Part shown: piece by piece, positions 1-10,254 of the stretch
Position numbering within the stretch: the first letter of the stretch is position 1
Layout of the letters: every line of letters starts with the position of its first letter
NCBI RefSeq assembly: GCF_003353015.1
Contig: NZ_QREM01000010.1
Span: forward strand, 52,102 to 105,580
Length of the DNA stretch: 53,479 nt
DNA from: Xanthomonas arboricola
GTDB taxonomy: Bacteria > Pseudomonadota > Gammaproteobacteria > Xanthomonadales > Xanthomonadaceae
Reading direction: 5' to 3'
Position numbers and translations under genes: made by a program
The notes under the pieces: model-generated
Database searches by the model: none
Told to the model about the DNA's origin: nothing
The model's input: the letters and a program-made list of their open reading frames with translations, nothing else

Positions 1-4
1 CGGC

Positions 5-34
5 GGGAGAAGGTGCCCGCAGGGCGGATGAGGG
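5..34. repeat. Partial dispersed GGTGCCC/GGGCGGATGAGGG-type repeat at contig edge
   Basis: The first bases read GGGAGAAGGTGCCCG followed by CAGGGCGGATGAGGG. A small GCCC-GCA-GGGC hairpin is included. From memory this resembles the short palindromic repeat found in hundreds of copies between genes of xanthomonads and some other proteobacteria. Only one copy is in the window, so its repeated nature cannot be shown here. A contig break inside such a repeat would be expected in a short-read assembly. Confidence 0.4.
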
Positions 35-49
35 CTCGATACCCTGCCC

Positions 50-712
50 TCACACCACCGCATCCACCTGCATTTCCGGCCGTGCCGCATCGAAGGCCGG
101 CAGCGCCAGGCAGGCCTGCTCGATGCGTTGCAAGGTCGGATACGGCGCCAGATCGACCTCGAAGCGATGCGCGTTGTACAGCTGCGGAATCAACACGCAA
201 TCGGCCAGGCCTGGCGTCTTGCCATGGCAGAAGCGCCCGGTGTGCGCATCGCGCGCCAGTTGCGTTTCCAGTGCGGCGAACCCACGCTGCATCCAGTGCC
301 GGGTCCAGCGCTGACGTTGCGCGACGTCCAGCGCGAACTCGCGCTCCAGCAGCTGGGTCACGCGCAGATTGTTGAGCGGATGCACATCGCAGGCGATGAG
401 CTGCGCCAGCGCGCGCACGCGGGCGCGCTCGGCCGGCGCAGCCGGCAGCAAGGCCATGGTGTCCGCGAACGCCTCATCCAGATACTCCAGGATCGCCAGC
501 GACTGCGCGATCACCACGTCGCCGTGCCGCAGCGTCGGCACCAGTTCCTGCGGGTTGAGCTGCGCATAGGCCGGGGCATGTTGCTCGCCGCCATCGCGCA
601 CCAGATGCACCGGATGCGCGAGGTAGGCCAGCGCCTTCAGCTGCAGCCCGATGCGCACGCGGTACGCGGCGCTGGAGCGCCAGTACGAAAACAGTTCCAG
701 TGGCGCACTCAT
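50..712 (-). CDS. maiA: Maleylacetoacetate isomerase (zeta-class glutathione S-transferase)
   Basis: This 220-residue protein isomerises maleylacetoacetate to fumarylacetoacetate with glutathione in tyrosine/homogentisate breakdown. It has the GST thioredoxin-like N-domain (about 4-82) with the zeta-class SSxxYR signature at 13-18, followed by a helical C-domain containing the DxHPLNNLR segment typical of the family. The Cys of the classical SSC motif is Ala here; as far as I recall several bacterial homologues share this, so it need not mean loss of function. The ATG at 712 was chosen because the GST fold starts directly after it. It lies 43 nt downstream of fahA, which makes the next reaction enzyme, so the two probably form one operon. 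Confidence 0.9.
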   Translation of the reverse strand: MSAPLELFSYWRSSAAYRVRIGLQLKALAYLAHPVHLVRDGGEQHAPAYAQLNPQELVPTLRHGDVVIAQSLAILEYLDEAFADTMALLPAAPAERARVRALAQLIACDVHPLNNLRVTQLLEREFALDVAQRQRWTRHWMQRGFAALETQLARDAHTGRFCHGKTPGLADCVLIPQLYNAHRFEVDLAPYPTLQRIEQACLALPAFDAARPEMQVDAVV

Positions 713-755
713 GCCCGGCCCCGCATGCGCTGTTGTGCCGGCGCCCGCGCCGCCG

Positions 756-1745
756 TCATGGCAGCGGCTGACGTTCGACGCGCTGCTCGATCGCCCCGAA
801 GATGCTGGCGCCATCGGCGGTGAACATCTCGATCCGCACCACGTCGCCGACGGACAGGAACGGCGTGCTCGGCGCACCGTCGCGCAGGGTTTCCACCACG
901 CGCTGTTCGGCAAAGCACGAGGCGCCCAGCGTGGTGTCCTGGTTGGCAATGGTGCCGGAACCCACGATCGTGCCGGCCGACAGCGGCCGGGTCCTGGCCG
1001 CGTGGGCGATCAGCTGGGCGAAGTCGAACTGCATGTCGTTGCCGGCCTCCGGCGCACCGAACCAGGCACCATTGACGTGGGTGACCAGCGGCAGATGCAC
1101 CTTGTTCTCGCGCCAGGCCTCGTCCAGCTCATCGACGGTGACGAACACCGGCGACAGCGCCGAGCGCGGCTTGGATTGCAGAAAGCCAAAGCCCTTGGCG
1201 AGCTCGGCCGGGATCAGGTTGCGCAGCGACACGTCGTTGACCAGGCCAACCAGCTGGATATGCGCGGCGGCCTGCTCGGGCGAGGCGCCCATCGGCACAT
1301 CGTCGGTGATCACCACGATTTCGGCTTCCAGATCGATGCCGTGGTCTTCGCTGATCACCTTGATCGCATCGCGCGGGCCGTAGAACCCGGCGCTGGTGGC
1401 CTGGTACATCAGCGGGTCGGTGTAGAAGCTTTCCGGCACCTCGGCGTTGCGTGCGCGGCGCACGCGTTCCACGTGCGGCAGGTAGGCGCTGCCATCGACG
1501 AATTCGTAGGCGCGCGGCAACGGTGCGGCCAGCGCCTGCAGATCCAGGTCGAACACGCCATCGGCGCTGCCCTCGTTGAGCGAGGCCGACAAGGCATTCA
1601 GGCGTGGCGCGACATTGCTCCAGTCTTCCAGCGCGCGCTGCAGCGTGGGCGCGATGCCGGTGGCGCGGACCGCGGTGCGCAGGTCGCGCGCGACCACGAT
1701 CAGGCTGCCATCGCGGCCGCCTTCCTTCAGGGAACCTAGCTTCAT
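756..1745 (-). CDS. fahA: Fumarylacetoacetate hydrolase family protein
   Basis: This 329-residue cytoplasmic enzyme of the FAH superfamily would cleave fumarylacetoacetate to fumarate and acetoacetate, the last step of tyrosine catabolism. The C-terminal FAH domain shows the metal-binding acidic cluster (DLEAEIVVITDDVP) and the GTIVGSGTIAN stretch near the end. The ATG at 1745 opens the conserved MKLGSL beginning; the upstream reading-frame extension has no homologous look. It is the first gene of a likely fahA-maiA operon with a candidate promoter just upstream. The assignment to fumarylacetoacetate rather than another FAH substrate rests on the maiA neighbour. Confidence 0.88.
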   Translation of the reverse strand: MKLGSLKEGGRDGSLIVVARDLRTAVRATGIAPTLQRALEDWSNVAPRLNALSASLNEGSADGVFDLDLQALAAPLPRAYEFVDGSAYLPHVERVRRARNAEVPESFYTDPLMYQATSAGFYGPRDAIKVISEDHGIDLEAEIVVITDDVPMGASPEQAAAHIQLVGLVNDVSLRNLIPAELAKGFGFLQSKPRSALSPVFVTVDELDEAWRENKVHLPLVTHVNGAWFGAPEAGNDMQFDFAQLIAHAARTRPLSAGTIVGSGTIANQDTTLGASCFAEQRVVETLRDGAPSTPFLSVGDVVRIEMFTADGASIFGAIEQRVERQPLP

Positions 1746-1774
1746 GACCGTCCTGTGCTGTGGCTGATCGGTCG

Positions 1775-1805
1775 ATTGTACGGCCTGCCGCAACAGTGGT
1801 TGCAA
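1775..1805 (-). promoter_or_regulatory. Candidate sigma-70 promoter of fahA-maiA
   Basis: On the minus strand TTGCAA (1800-1805) and TACAAT (1775-1780) are separated by 19 nt, which would start transcription about 23 nt before the fahA ATG. The spacer is longer than ideal, so this is only a candidate. Confidence 0.35.
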
Positions 1806-1846
1806 CTGAAACAACTGACCCGTAGCCCAACCGTTGAACTCGCCTT

Positions 1847-1875
1847 TTGTGCAGCGCGCCAAACGGGCGTACACT
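1847..1875 (+). promoter_or_regulatory. Candidate sigma-70 promoter of the DEAD-box helicase gene
   Basis: TTGTGC (1847-1852) and TACACT (1870-1875) are separated by exactly 17 nt. Transcription would start near 1882, leaving a leader of about 240 nt before the ATG at 2123. The fahA promoter candidate lies about 45 nt away on the other strand, so this is a divergent promoter region. Confidence 0.5.
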
Positions 1876-1881
1876 GGCCCG

Positions 1882-2122
1882 GTCTGCATGCGGCCGTCCG
1901 TTTCCCTTAGGGACAGCCGGCGAGGCCAGGATCGATCGATCCGCTCGCCCGCCCCACCCGACGCCTTTCGTGGTGCCGACAAACCCATCGCTTCTTGATT
2001 GGGTTGTTCCACCATCTCGCAGCGCGGTTCACGGGAACGCTCCGAGCCTCACTTTTTTGCATCTGCAATGCGTTCGTGCTCCGGGCCTGTCCTGGTGGCG
2101 ACGCTTTACTTGGAGCTTCCTG
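1882..2122 (+). other. Long untranslated leader of the helicase gene
   Basis: The 377-nt gap between fahA and the helicase gene holds the two promoter candidates and then about 240 nt without a convincing coding sequence. The helicase frame stays open upstream of the ATG, but that part lacks any DEAD-box helicase character, so it is read as leader. It includes a GATCGATCGATC run near 1931 and a T-rich stretch near 2051. No known riboswitch was recognised. Confidence 0.4.
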
Positions 2123-3511
<1,389 letters not shown>

Positions 3512-3554
3512 ATCCCGCGCGCCGGTGTGATCGGCGCTGATGCATGAAGCGATA

Positions 3555-3584
3555 AAAAAAGCCGCCCTTCGGGGCGGCTTTTTT
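3555..3584. terminator. Bidirectional rho-independent terminator
   Basis: A perfect 13-bp inverted repeat (AAAAAAGCCGCCC, loop TTCG, complementary arm ending TTTTTT) lies between the convergent helicase and peptidase genes. The A-run on one side and T-run on the other let it work in both directions. Confidence 0.93.
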
Positions 3585-3694
3585 GTGGGTGCACGCTGGG
3601 CGATGTGGATGTACCGCTACCGGCGCGTTCCAAGAGGTGCGACGCAGCGTGCTCCCACACAGACGCCCCTGCCCTGCCGCCGGCGTCCTGCTGC

Positions 3695-5980
3695 CTAGCC
3701 TTCGATCAATGCGGTATTGCGATCGATCGCCTCGCGATACCGATCCAGCACCGCGGCAGTCTGCACGATGTAGGCGCTCAGATCGCCCCAGCGCCGGTCT
3801 TCCAGCGCTTCGCGGATGCCCGGCAGGGTCTTGACCTCGTAGCCGGTGGCCAGGCCCGGTGCGTAGATCAGATTGCGGTACCACGGCCGGCCCGGCAAAC
3901 CGCCTTCGGCCAGCAGGGTCTGGTCGATGCGCTGCAGCGAGGCATTGAGCTTGCCGCGCACGCCTGCATCCAGTGCGCCGCCGCGCGATGCCAGCGCATC
4001 GTCATAGCGCTTGGCACTGGCCTGCAATCGCGCGATGGCCTGGTCCAGCGCGGCGAAGTCGATCTGCGGCACCGCGGCTTTCGGCTCGGGGGCGCGTTGC
4101 GGCCGGTTCGGGTGATCGACGGCCGCATAGGCGCCGGCCTGCAGCAACTCGGCCTGGGTGCGTGCGGCAGTGCGATCGCTGTCGGCCTGCTGCTTGAGCT
4201 CCTGCGCGTAGCCGGCCACCGCGTCGGCGAAGTCGCCGAAGCGTTGCGGCAACACCGGCGCGTTGGCCACGCGCAGCACCGTGCGGCCGACCGTCTGCGA
4301 CAACAGCGGCAGATAGCTGAAATTCGGATCGATGTAGCGTGCAAAGTAATCGTAGGAGTCGTACAGCGAGTGATAGACGCCGCTGCCGCCGCCCTGCCCG
4401 CCATAGCCCAGGTCCAGCGTGGCCAGCCCCAGATGCTGCAGGAACGGGCTGTAGTCGCTGCCCGAGCCGAGCGCCTTCAGCGGCACGTCGCCGCCGGCTG
4501 CGAGCTGCCTGGCGATGTCCTTCTGCGCCGGCTTGGCGGTGGGCGCCAGCGCGTCGATACGCGCACGGGCGCGTTGCCGTTCGAGCACGCTCACGCCGCT
4601 GTCGGGGTCGCGCAGATCCGCCGCCACGCCGTTGACCAGCCGCTGCAGCGCGTGGCTGCCGCCGGCATTGAGAAAGCCGCGTCCGTTGCCGTCGGTGTTG
4701 ACGTACAGCACCGCCTTGCGGCGCAGTTCGTCGGCGTGCTGTTCGGCCCATTCGGTGGAGCCGAGCAGGCCGGCCTCCTCGCCATCCCAACTGGCATAGA
4801 CGAGCGTGCGCTTGGGGCGCTGGCCCTGCCTGGCCAGCTCGCCGATCGCCTTGGCTTCGGCCAGCAAGGCGGTGGTCCCCGAGAGTGGATCGGCCGCACC
4901 GAATACCCAGCCGTCGCGGTGATTGCCGCGCACCACCCACTGGTCCGGATATTCGCTGCCACGCAGGGTGGCGATGACGTTGTAGATGGTCTTTCTGCCC
5001 CAGTCCGCATCGACCTTCAGATGCACGCGCGCGCTGTCGTCGCCGCCGATGCGGTAGGTGATCGGCAGCGCGCCGCGCCAGTCCTCCGGTGCCACCGGCC
5101 CGCCCAGGGCGGCCAGCAAGGGTTGCGCGTCGCCCCAGCTGATCGGCAGGGTCGGGATCTTCAACACGCTGCCGGCCTGGTCGATCTTCAGGCGTTTGGC
5201 GCCCTTGCTGGCGCCGACGCCCGGGGTGAGCGGGTCGCCGGGATAGATCGCGAAATTGGCGACCGAGCCGCGTTGCACGCTCCACTGATTGCGCGCCGGG
5301 CCATCCGGATACGCCCGATCCTGGAAATACCCATCGTCGCGCGGATCGGAATAGATGATCGCGCCGATCGCGCCATGCTCCTGCGCCAGGCGCGGCTTGA
5401 GCCCGCGCCAGCCCTTGCCGTAGCGGGCGATGACGATCTTGCCGCGCACATCCACGCCGTTGCGTGCCAGCGCTTCGTAGTCTTCGGCGATGCCGTAATT
5501 GACGTAGACCAGATCGCCGGTGACATCGCCGTTGCCGCCGTAGATGACGTAGGGCGGCAAGACGTTCTCGGTTTGGGTGGAGGTGCTGTCGCCTGGCAGC
5601 GGCGGCTCCTTCAGACGCGCGACATACGGTTTGGCACCGAGCAATTCCAGCTGCGAGGTCCTGGGCGAGGGCCACAGCACCTCGAAGGTTTCGATGCGTG
5701 CATCCCAACCGTAGCCGCGCAGGCGGTTTTGCAGATCGCGCGCATTTTCCAGGTTATGCGGCGCGCCCACATGGTTCGGCGCCGACGCCCATTGCTTCAA
5801 CCAGCCGCGATAATCGGCGTCCTGCAAGCCGCTATCGAAACGCGCTTCGAGCGCGCGTTGCGCCTGTGCGGCGGCGGTGTCGTAACCCGGCAGCGCGACG
5901 GGTTGTGCTGCAGGTTGCGCCGCCAGGGCAGGCGCGACGAGTGCCAGGGCGAGTAGCCAGGCGTGCTGCGAAGAGGTCAT
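3695..5980 (-). CDS. Exported M28-family metallopeptidase, glutamate carboxypeptidase II-like
   Basis: This 761-residue secreted peptidase starts with a cleavable signal peptide (about 1-21, ending ALAAQP). The order is that of PSMA/glutamate carboxypeptidase II: a protease-associated domain, the M28 zinc-peptidase core and a transferrin-receptor-like dimerisation domain. Likely zinc ligands and catalytic residues are seen in NHRDG, ADPLSG, DGEEAG, NTDGNG and YHSLYD. The ATG at 5980 is preceded by AAGGA. It probably trims glutamyl- or other N-terminal residues from peptides in the periplasm or outside. It lies 184 nt downstream of a TonB-dependent receptor in the same direction, suggesting joint peptide capture. 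The substrate is not shown by the sequence. Confidence 0.88.
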   Translation of the reverse strand: MTSSQHAWLLALALVAPALAAQPAAQPVALPGYDTAAAQAQRALEARFDSGLQDADYRGWLKQWASAPNHVGAPHNLENARDLQNRLRGYGWDARIETFEVLWPSPRTSQLELLGAKPYVARLKEPPLPGDSTSTQTENVLPPYVIYGGNGDVTGDLVYVNYGIAEDYEALARNGVDVRGKIVIARYGKGWRGLKPRLAQEHGAIGAIIYSDPRDDGYFQDRAYPDGPARNQWSVQRGSVANFAIYPGDPLTPGVGASKGAKRLKIDQAGSVLKIPTLPISWGDAQPLLAALGGPVAPEDWRGALPITYRIGGDDSARVHLKVDADWGRKTIYNVIATLRGSEYPDQWVVRGNHRDGWVFGAADPLSGTTALLAEAKAIGELARQGQRPKRTLVYASWDGEEAGLLGSTEWAEQHADELRRKAVLYVNTDGNGRGFLNAGGSHALQRLVNGVAADLRDPDSGVSVLERQRARARIDALAPTAKPAQKDIARQLAAGGDVPLKALGSGSDYSPFLQHLGLATLDLGYGGQGGGSGVYHSLYDSYDYFARYIDPNFSYLPLLSQTVGRTVLRVANAPVLPQRFGDFADAVAGYAQELKQQADSDRTAARTQAELLQAGAYAAVDHPNRPQRAPEPKAAVPQIDFAALDQAIARLQASAKRYDDALASRGGALDAGVRGKLNASLQRIDQTLLAEGGLPGRPWYRNLIYAPGLATGYEVKTLPGIREALEDRRWGDLSAYIVQTAAVLDRYREAIDRNTALIEG

Positions 5981-6164
5981 CGTGATTCCTTGAAAGTGTT
6001 CAGGGCCAATGGCGCTGCAGTGGTTCAGAGCGGTGGCAGGCAGAGCCACCATTGCACGGCTGCGGTCGCGAACCTAGCTGCGGCTAGTGTGCAGGAGCAC
6101 GCTTGCGCGCGATGGGGCCTGACCGGCACTCCCACCTCGCGCACAAGCGCCGTACGTATGCCGA

Positions 6165-8798
6165 TCAGAATCGGTAATCCAGGCCGACGGTGAAATAGCG
6201 CCCACGCAGGTCGTACTGGGTGAAGTCGTAAGGCGCGCGAATGCCCGGGAACGAGGCATCGACCGGCGGCTGCTTGTCGGCCAGGTTCTCGACCTTGGCA
6301 TACAGGGTGAGCTTGTCGATCCCGGTGTACCCCAGATACAGGTCGAACTGGTTGTAGTCGCCTACGCGCGACTGCACGGCGCTGGCCGCCGCGCTGGCCT
6401 TCTGGTCGTAGCCACCGGTGTAGTACCAGGTCAGTGCGGCGCTGAGGGTGCCCAGGTTCCAGTCCAGCGTGGTGGTCGCCTTGTTGCGCGGCAGCGACGG
6501 GCCGAGATTGCTGCCGGCGTAATCCTGCAAAGGGCCACCGACCACGGTGGGGCGACGGTAATCGCGCACGTGGGTATAGGCGGTGTTGAGGCCAAAGTTG
6601 CCGGCCGCTTCGGTGCGCCAGCGCTGGCGTAATTCGACATCGAGACCGGAGGTCGTCAGCTCGCTGAGGTTTTGATAACGGTTGTAGACCGCCACCAGCG
6701 TGCCACGCGCATCGCGGATGACGTCAGCCGGGTCGTTGTTCTGCACGATGGTGGCGTTGTTGCCGGTGCCGACCAGATTCTCCAGGTCGATCTTGTACCA
6801 GTCCACGCTCAGGCTGGTATCGGCCCACGGCGACAGCACCACACCGAAGTTGTAGCTGCGCGTGCGCTCGGGTTCGAGCGCGGTGTTGCCGACGGTGAAA
6901 AAGGTCGGGTTCTGGCGCGAGCCCGGCACGTCCGGATCGAACGGATCGACCACCGAGCCATAGGAGATATTGGTGCTGGCTGCATTCTCCGACAACGATG
7001 GTGCGCGAAAGCCGCGCGAGGCGGCCGCGCGTACCAGCAACGTATCGAGCGGTTGCCAGCGCAGGCTGGCCTTGGGCGAAAACGCCTCGCCGAAATCGCT
7101 GTAGCGATCGCCGCGCCCTGCCAGTTGCAGTTCCAGCGACCGCAACAGCGGCAGGTTGACCTCGGCATACAACGCCGACACCCTGCGCTCGCCATCCACC
7201 GCGGCGATTGCGGGGCGGATCTGCAGGCCCTGGTCGATCTGCCAGGGATTGCGCGAGACCAGCTCTTCCTGCCGCCATTCGGCACCGGCGGCGAATCCGA
7301 CGCTGCCGGCCGGCAGCTCGAACAGGTTGCCGGACACCTTGGCATCGACGCCGCGCAGCGTCGATTGCGCCGGGCGCAGCGTGCTGAGGTTGATGCCGTC
7401 GATCACCGACTGCGGCGTGGCCGCTGGATCGAGCAGGTTGTAGCTGCCGTCGGCCAGCGCCTGCGCCAGGGTGAAGCGATTGGCGAAACCGCCGGAGACG
7501 GTCTCATGCTCGGTGCTGCGCGCGGCGAACGCCGCCGCTTCCCAGTCCCAGCGCTCGGTCTTGCCGCGCACGCCGCCGAGAAAACGGTAGGACTGCGAGC
7601 GGTTGGTTTTGACCGTCTGGCCCAGGTCGAAGAAGGTGTATTCGATCGGCACCGCGCTGCCGTACGGGTTGTACGGGCTGGAGGCCGGCAACAGGTTGGA
7701 CACCGGCTCGGCCAGCCCGGTGGTGGCATTCAACGCAAAGCGGCCGCCCTCCAGGGTGAAGTACGGGCTGGAACCGAAGATCGACACGCCCTTGACCTCG
7801 CTGTAGAGCGCCTCGCCGAAGGCTTCGACGGTATCGCTGAGCCGGAAGGTGGCGTTGGTGTAGGCCTGATAGCGCTTGGTCGAGGGGATCAGCGTGGTGA
7901 ACGGCGCCTGGTTGAAGCCGCAGGTCTCGCCGGCCAGGCCGTCGATCGGCGCGCTGGCGGTCAATACCGTGCCGGCGGGGCAGTTGCCTTGCGCATCCAG
8001 CATCGGCACCGAGCGGCCACCGACCAGGTAACGCGCGCCCTTGGCCGACCAGCCATTCCAGCGCCCGCCGGGCAGGTCGGTGTAGATGCCCGAGCGGGTC
8101 AGCGCGCGCTGGTCCTGATCCAGCCGGTCGCGGTTGTAGGCGTCGAAACTGAAAAGGAGGTTGTAGCCGTCGCTGTCCAGGTCGCCGATGCCGCCGATGA
8201 ACTTGGCACGCTGGGTGTCCATGCCGCCCTGATCGGAGCTGCCGCCGCTCAAGCCCAGCTCGGCACCCTGGAAATCCTGCCGGGTGATGATGTTGACCAC
8301 CCCGGCCACCGCATCGGAGCCGTACACGGCAGAGGCACCGTCCTTGAGCACCTCGATGCGTTCCACCGCCACCAGCGGCAGCGCATTGAGGTTGACGAAG
8401 GTGTCGCCCAGGCCATTGGCAGGAAAGCCATAGTTGGCCAGCCGGCGTCCGTTGAGCAGCACCAGCGTGTTCTTCTGCGACAGCCCGCGCAGGCCGATGC
8501 CCGCCGAGCCGGAGGCCCACCCGTTGTTGGTGGTTTCGTTGGTGGCGTTGCCGGTGTTGGCCGAGATCGCGCGCAGCGCGTCGGCCACGGTGACCTTGCC
8601 GGACTGCTCCAGCTGCTGGCGGTCGATCACCTGCACCGGGTTCGGGCCTTCGCTGTCGGTGCGCTTGATGTTGGAGCCGGTGACGCTGACGGTGGCCAGG
8701 GTCTTGCCCGTGCCGGGTGTCGCGTCATCGGCATGGGCGAGGGGAATCAGCGCGGACAGAACGGCAGCGGACAGCAGATAAGGCATCGGGCGCTTCAC
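6165..8798 (-). CDS. TonB-dependent outer-membrane receptor
   Basis: This 877-residue active-transport channel has a signal peptide (about 1-22, ending PLAHA), a plug domain starting near [11 protein letters not shown] and containing the usual [20 protein letters not shown] segment, and a 22-strand-type barrel ending in an aromatic residue (YRF). The N-terminal [11 protein letters not shown] form is typical of the expanded receptor family of xanthomonads and Caulobacter-like bacteria, whose substrates are often sugars or peptides rather than iron. The start is a GTG at 8798 (see its ribosome site); the ATG at 8786 would shorten the signal peptide. The following exported peptidase makes a peptide ligand plausible, but this is inference. 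Confidence 0.9.
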   Translation of the reverse strand: MKRPMPYLLSAAVLSALIPLAHADDATPGTGKTLATVSVTGSNIKRTDSEGPNPVQVIDRQQLEQSGKVTVADALRAISANTGNATNETTNNGWASGSAGIGLRGLSQKNTLVLLNGRRLANYGFPANGLGDTFVNLNALPLVAVERIEVLKDGASAVYGSDAVAGVVNIITRQDFQGAELGLSGGSSDQGGMDTQRAKFIGGIGDLDSDGYNLLFSFDAYNRDRLDQDQRALTRSGIYTDLPGGRWNGWSAKGARYLVGGRSVPMLDAQGNCPAGTVLTASAPIDGLAGETCGFNQAPFTTLIPSTKRYQAYTNATFRLSDTVEAFGEALYSEVKGVSIFGSSPYFTLEGGRFALNATTGLAEPVSNLLPASSPYNPYGSAVPIEYTFFDLGQTVKTNRSQSYRFLGGVRGKTERWDWEAAAFAARSTEHETVSGGFANRFTLAQALADGSYNLLDPAATPQSVIDGINLSTLRPAQSTLRGVDAKVSGNLFELPAGSVGFAAGAEWRQEELVSRNPWQIDQGLQIRPAIAAVDGERRVSALYAEVNLPLLRSLELQLAGRGDRYSDFGEAFSPKASLRWQPLDTLLVRAAASRGFRAPSLSENAASTNISYGSVVDPFDPDVPGSRQNPTFFTVGNTALEPERTRSYNFGVVLSPWADTSLSVDWYKIDLENLVGTGNNATIVQNNDPADVIRDARGTLVAVYNRYQNLSELTTSGLDVELRQRWRTEAAGNFGLNTAYTHVRDYRRPTVVGGPLQDYAGSNLGPSLPRNKATTTLDWNLGTLSAALTWYYTGGYDQKASAAASAVQSRVGDYNQFDLYLGYTGIDKLTLYAKVENLADKQPPVDASFPGIRAPYDFTQYDLRGRYFTVGLDYRF

Positions 8799-8804
8799 GC
8801 ACGG

Positions 8805-8809
8805 CCTCC
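8805..8809 (-). promoter_or_regulatory. Shine-Dalgarno GGAGG deciding a GTG start
   Basis: GGAGG on the minus strand stands 6 nt before the GTG at 8798. The alternative ATG at 8786 would be 18 nt away, so the GTG is the better start for the TonB-dependent receptor. Confidence 0.7.
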
Positions 8810-9057
8810 ATGAATGGGGGGTGTTGCAGTGGGCCATGCGCAATCGATTAACAAAAATTACAGATCTGCATAGAGATATGACGCGCGGTGACACGCGCTG
8901 GCGGCCTGAAGCGGTAGGCGCAGGTCCGAACGCATCTAACCGGTGCGGCGCTTGGGGCGACGCGGCCGGCGCCTGTTGCGATTCCACGCAGGGCACTGCG
9001 CCGTTTCACCGCGACCGGGGCAGCCCGGCAGGCACCGGCGCACTTACAATGGCACCC

Positions 9058-9411
9058 ATGGATATCTTCAAAGTCTTTACGCTCGAAGCCGCGCACCGGC
9101 TTCCCAATGTGCCGCCCGGCCACAAGTGCGCCCGCCTGCACGGGCATTCGTTCCGGGTCGAGCTGCATGTCAGCGGCGAACCCGGCGCCGAGACCGGCTG
9201 GATCATGGATTTCGGCGACATCAAGGCCGCCTTCCAACCAATCTACGACCGCCTGGACCACCATTACCTCAACGACATCGAGGGGCTGGAAAACCCGACC
9301 AGCGAGCGGCTGGCGATCTGGATCTGGAACCAGCTCAAGCCGGCGCTGCCGCAGTTGAGCGAGATCGTGGTGCATGAAACCTGCACCTCCGGCTGCCGCT
9401 ACCGCGGCTGA
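9058..9411 (+). CDS. queD: 6-carboxy-5,6,7,8-tetrahydropterin synthase
   Basis: This 117-residue enzyme converts dihydroneopterin triphosphate to 6-carboxytetrahydropterin in queuosine/preQ0 synthesis. Zinc ligands are His13 (in AAHRL), His28 and His30 (LHGHSF). Cys24 is the expected catalytic cysteine, and the DHHYLN segment carries the catalytic His. Length and motifs fit QueD rather than the longer eukaryotic PTPS. The ATG at 9058 was preferred; an in-frame ATG at 9049 would add MAP. It is divergent from the TonB-dependent receptor across an AT-rich stretch (8838-8882) that probably holds the promoters. Confidence 0.93.
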   Translation: MDIFKVFTLEAAHRLPNVPPGHKCARLHGHSFRVELHVSGEPGAETGWIMDFGDIKAAFQPIYDRLDHHYLNDIEGLENPTSERLAIWIWNQLKPALPQLSEIVVHETCTSGCRYRG

Positions 9412-9435
9412 TCGCGCAGCGCAGTGTGTGACGCG

Positions 9436-9456
9436 AGGCCGCCTCCCGGGCGGCCT
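9436..9456 (+). terminator. Probable terminator of queD
   Basis: AGGCCGCC (9436-9443) pairs with GGCGGCCT (9449-9456) across a 5-nt loop 24 nt after the queD stop. The following tract TGTCGTTTCT is only moderately T-rich. Confidence 0.5.
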
Positions 9457-9531
9457 TGTCGTTTCTGTGGCAGGGGTAATTGACTGATTCCACGACACTT
9501 TTAAGCGCGTTTCGGAAAATTTCAGCTAATG

Positions 9532-9572
9532 TGTTGCGTTGCAGCAATATCCGCGTATGCTGCAACGCAACA
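9532..9572. promoter_or_regulatory. Perfect 15-bp inverted repeat, candidate phasin-gene operator
   Basis: TGTTGCGTTGCAGCA (9532-9546) is repeated exactly as its reverse complement at 9558-9572 around an 11-nt centre, 31 nt upstream of the phasin ATG. It is rich in TGC/GCA steps. TGC-rich sites are what I recall as targets of PhaR, the repressor of phasin genes in polyhydroxyalkanoate-forming bacteria, so a PhaR-type operator is the leading idea. It has no T-run, so it is not a terminator. Confidence 0.6.
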
Positions 9573-9603
9573 AACGGTCACGGCTTTCCCCGAGGGGTTC
9601 GCA

Positions 9604-9939
9604 ATGTCGGCGCAGTTCGAAAACAGCTTCACCAGTCAGTTCGCCTCTGTCGCAGCACGTGCCAACCAGTTGGCATTGGACACGCTGGAGCAGAACGTCA
9701 ACGCAACCACCACGTTCTTCGGTGAATTTGCGCAGGCGCGCGACCTGGGTGCCTACCAGACGCTCTGGCCGAAAGGCCTGCAACTGGCCCGCGACAACCT
9801 GGAACGCCTGGCTTCGGCCAATCAGGAAGTGGTCGGGATGGGATTGAAGATGTCCAGCGCGCTGGGACAGTTTGCAACGCAGCAGTTCGGCACCGGCAGC
9901 GAACAGGCCGGCGCGACAGGCAAGACCCGGCGCAAGTAA
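9604..9939 (+). CDS. Phasin family protein
   Basis: This 111-residue, helix-rich, amphipathic protein has the look of phasins: a run beginning FENSFTSQFASVAARANQLALDTLEQN, no cysteines and a basic tail ending GKTRRK. Phasins coat polyhydroxyalkanoate granules and control their size and number. The ATG at 9604 is preceded by GAGGGG and excludes the inverted repeat upstream, which would be coding under the longer frame. It is a single gene with its own operator-like repeat and two downstream hairpins. Some phasin-like proteins bind other surfaces or act as chaperones, and no PHA synthase gene is in the window, so the granule role is from the family. Confidence 0.85.
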   Translation: MSAQFENSFTSQFASVAARANQLALDTLEQNVNATTTFFGEFAQARDLGAYQTLWPKGLQLARDNLERLASANQEVVGMGLKMSSALGQFATQQFGTGSEQAGATGKTRRK

Positions 9940-9961
9940 CAGCCACCAACATTCAGCGTCT

Positions 9962-10026
9962 TTGCATGGGTCCCTCCCCCCATGCAATCCGGCCCGACAG
10001 ATCCCTCCCTCTGTCGGGCTTTTTTA
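9962..10026 (+). terminator. Double hairpin terminator of the phasin gene
   Basis: The first hairpin pairs TTGCATGGG (9962-9970) with CCCATGCAA (9979-9987). The second, a textbook rho-independent terminator, pairs GCCCGACAG (9992-10000) with CTGTCGGGC (10011-10019) followed by TTTTTTATT. Confidence 0.88.
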
Positions 10027-10254
10027 TTGCTTGCCGTGCGGGCGTCTTCGATGCAGCACCGGCCCGCGGGCCGCCGCAACGAGCGTACCGGAGCCGGGTG
10101 CACGGGAACGACGGCACACCGCCCACTCGCCGGAAGTGCAGGCGCAAGGAGATAACGCACGGCCGCGGTCAGCGGCGACGCGCGTACGCAGGCCGCAGCC
10201 CGGGCCGATGAAGAACCTTCCCGCAGCAGCAAAACACGTTATGACCGCCTTTAA
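10027..10254. other. Intergenic region without recognised gene
   Basis: This is the rest of the 315-nt gap between the phasin gene and bioD, which converge. Short GC-rich reading frames run through it, but none has a ribosome site or a recognisable product. Confidence 0.5.

Noticed and set aside
3605-5956. A 783-codon open frame on the plus strand opposite the M28 peptidase
   Set aside because: High GC keeps the opposite strand free of stops. The product has no recognisable domain, while the minus-strand peptidase has a signal peptide and full catalytic motifs.
6672-8813. A 713-codon open frame opposite the TonB-dependent receptor
   Set aside because: Composition is that of an antisense shadow, and the receptor on the other strand is unmistakable.
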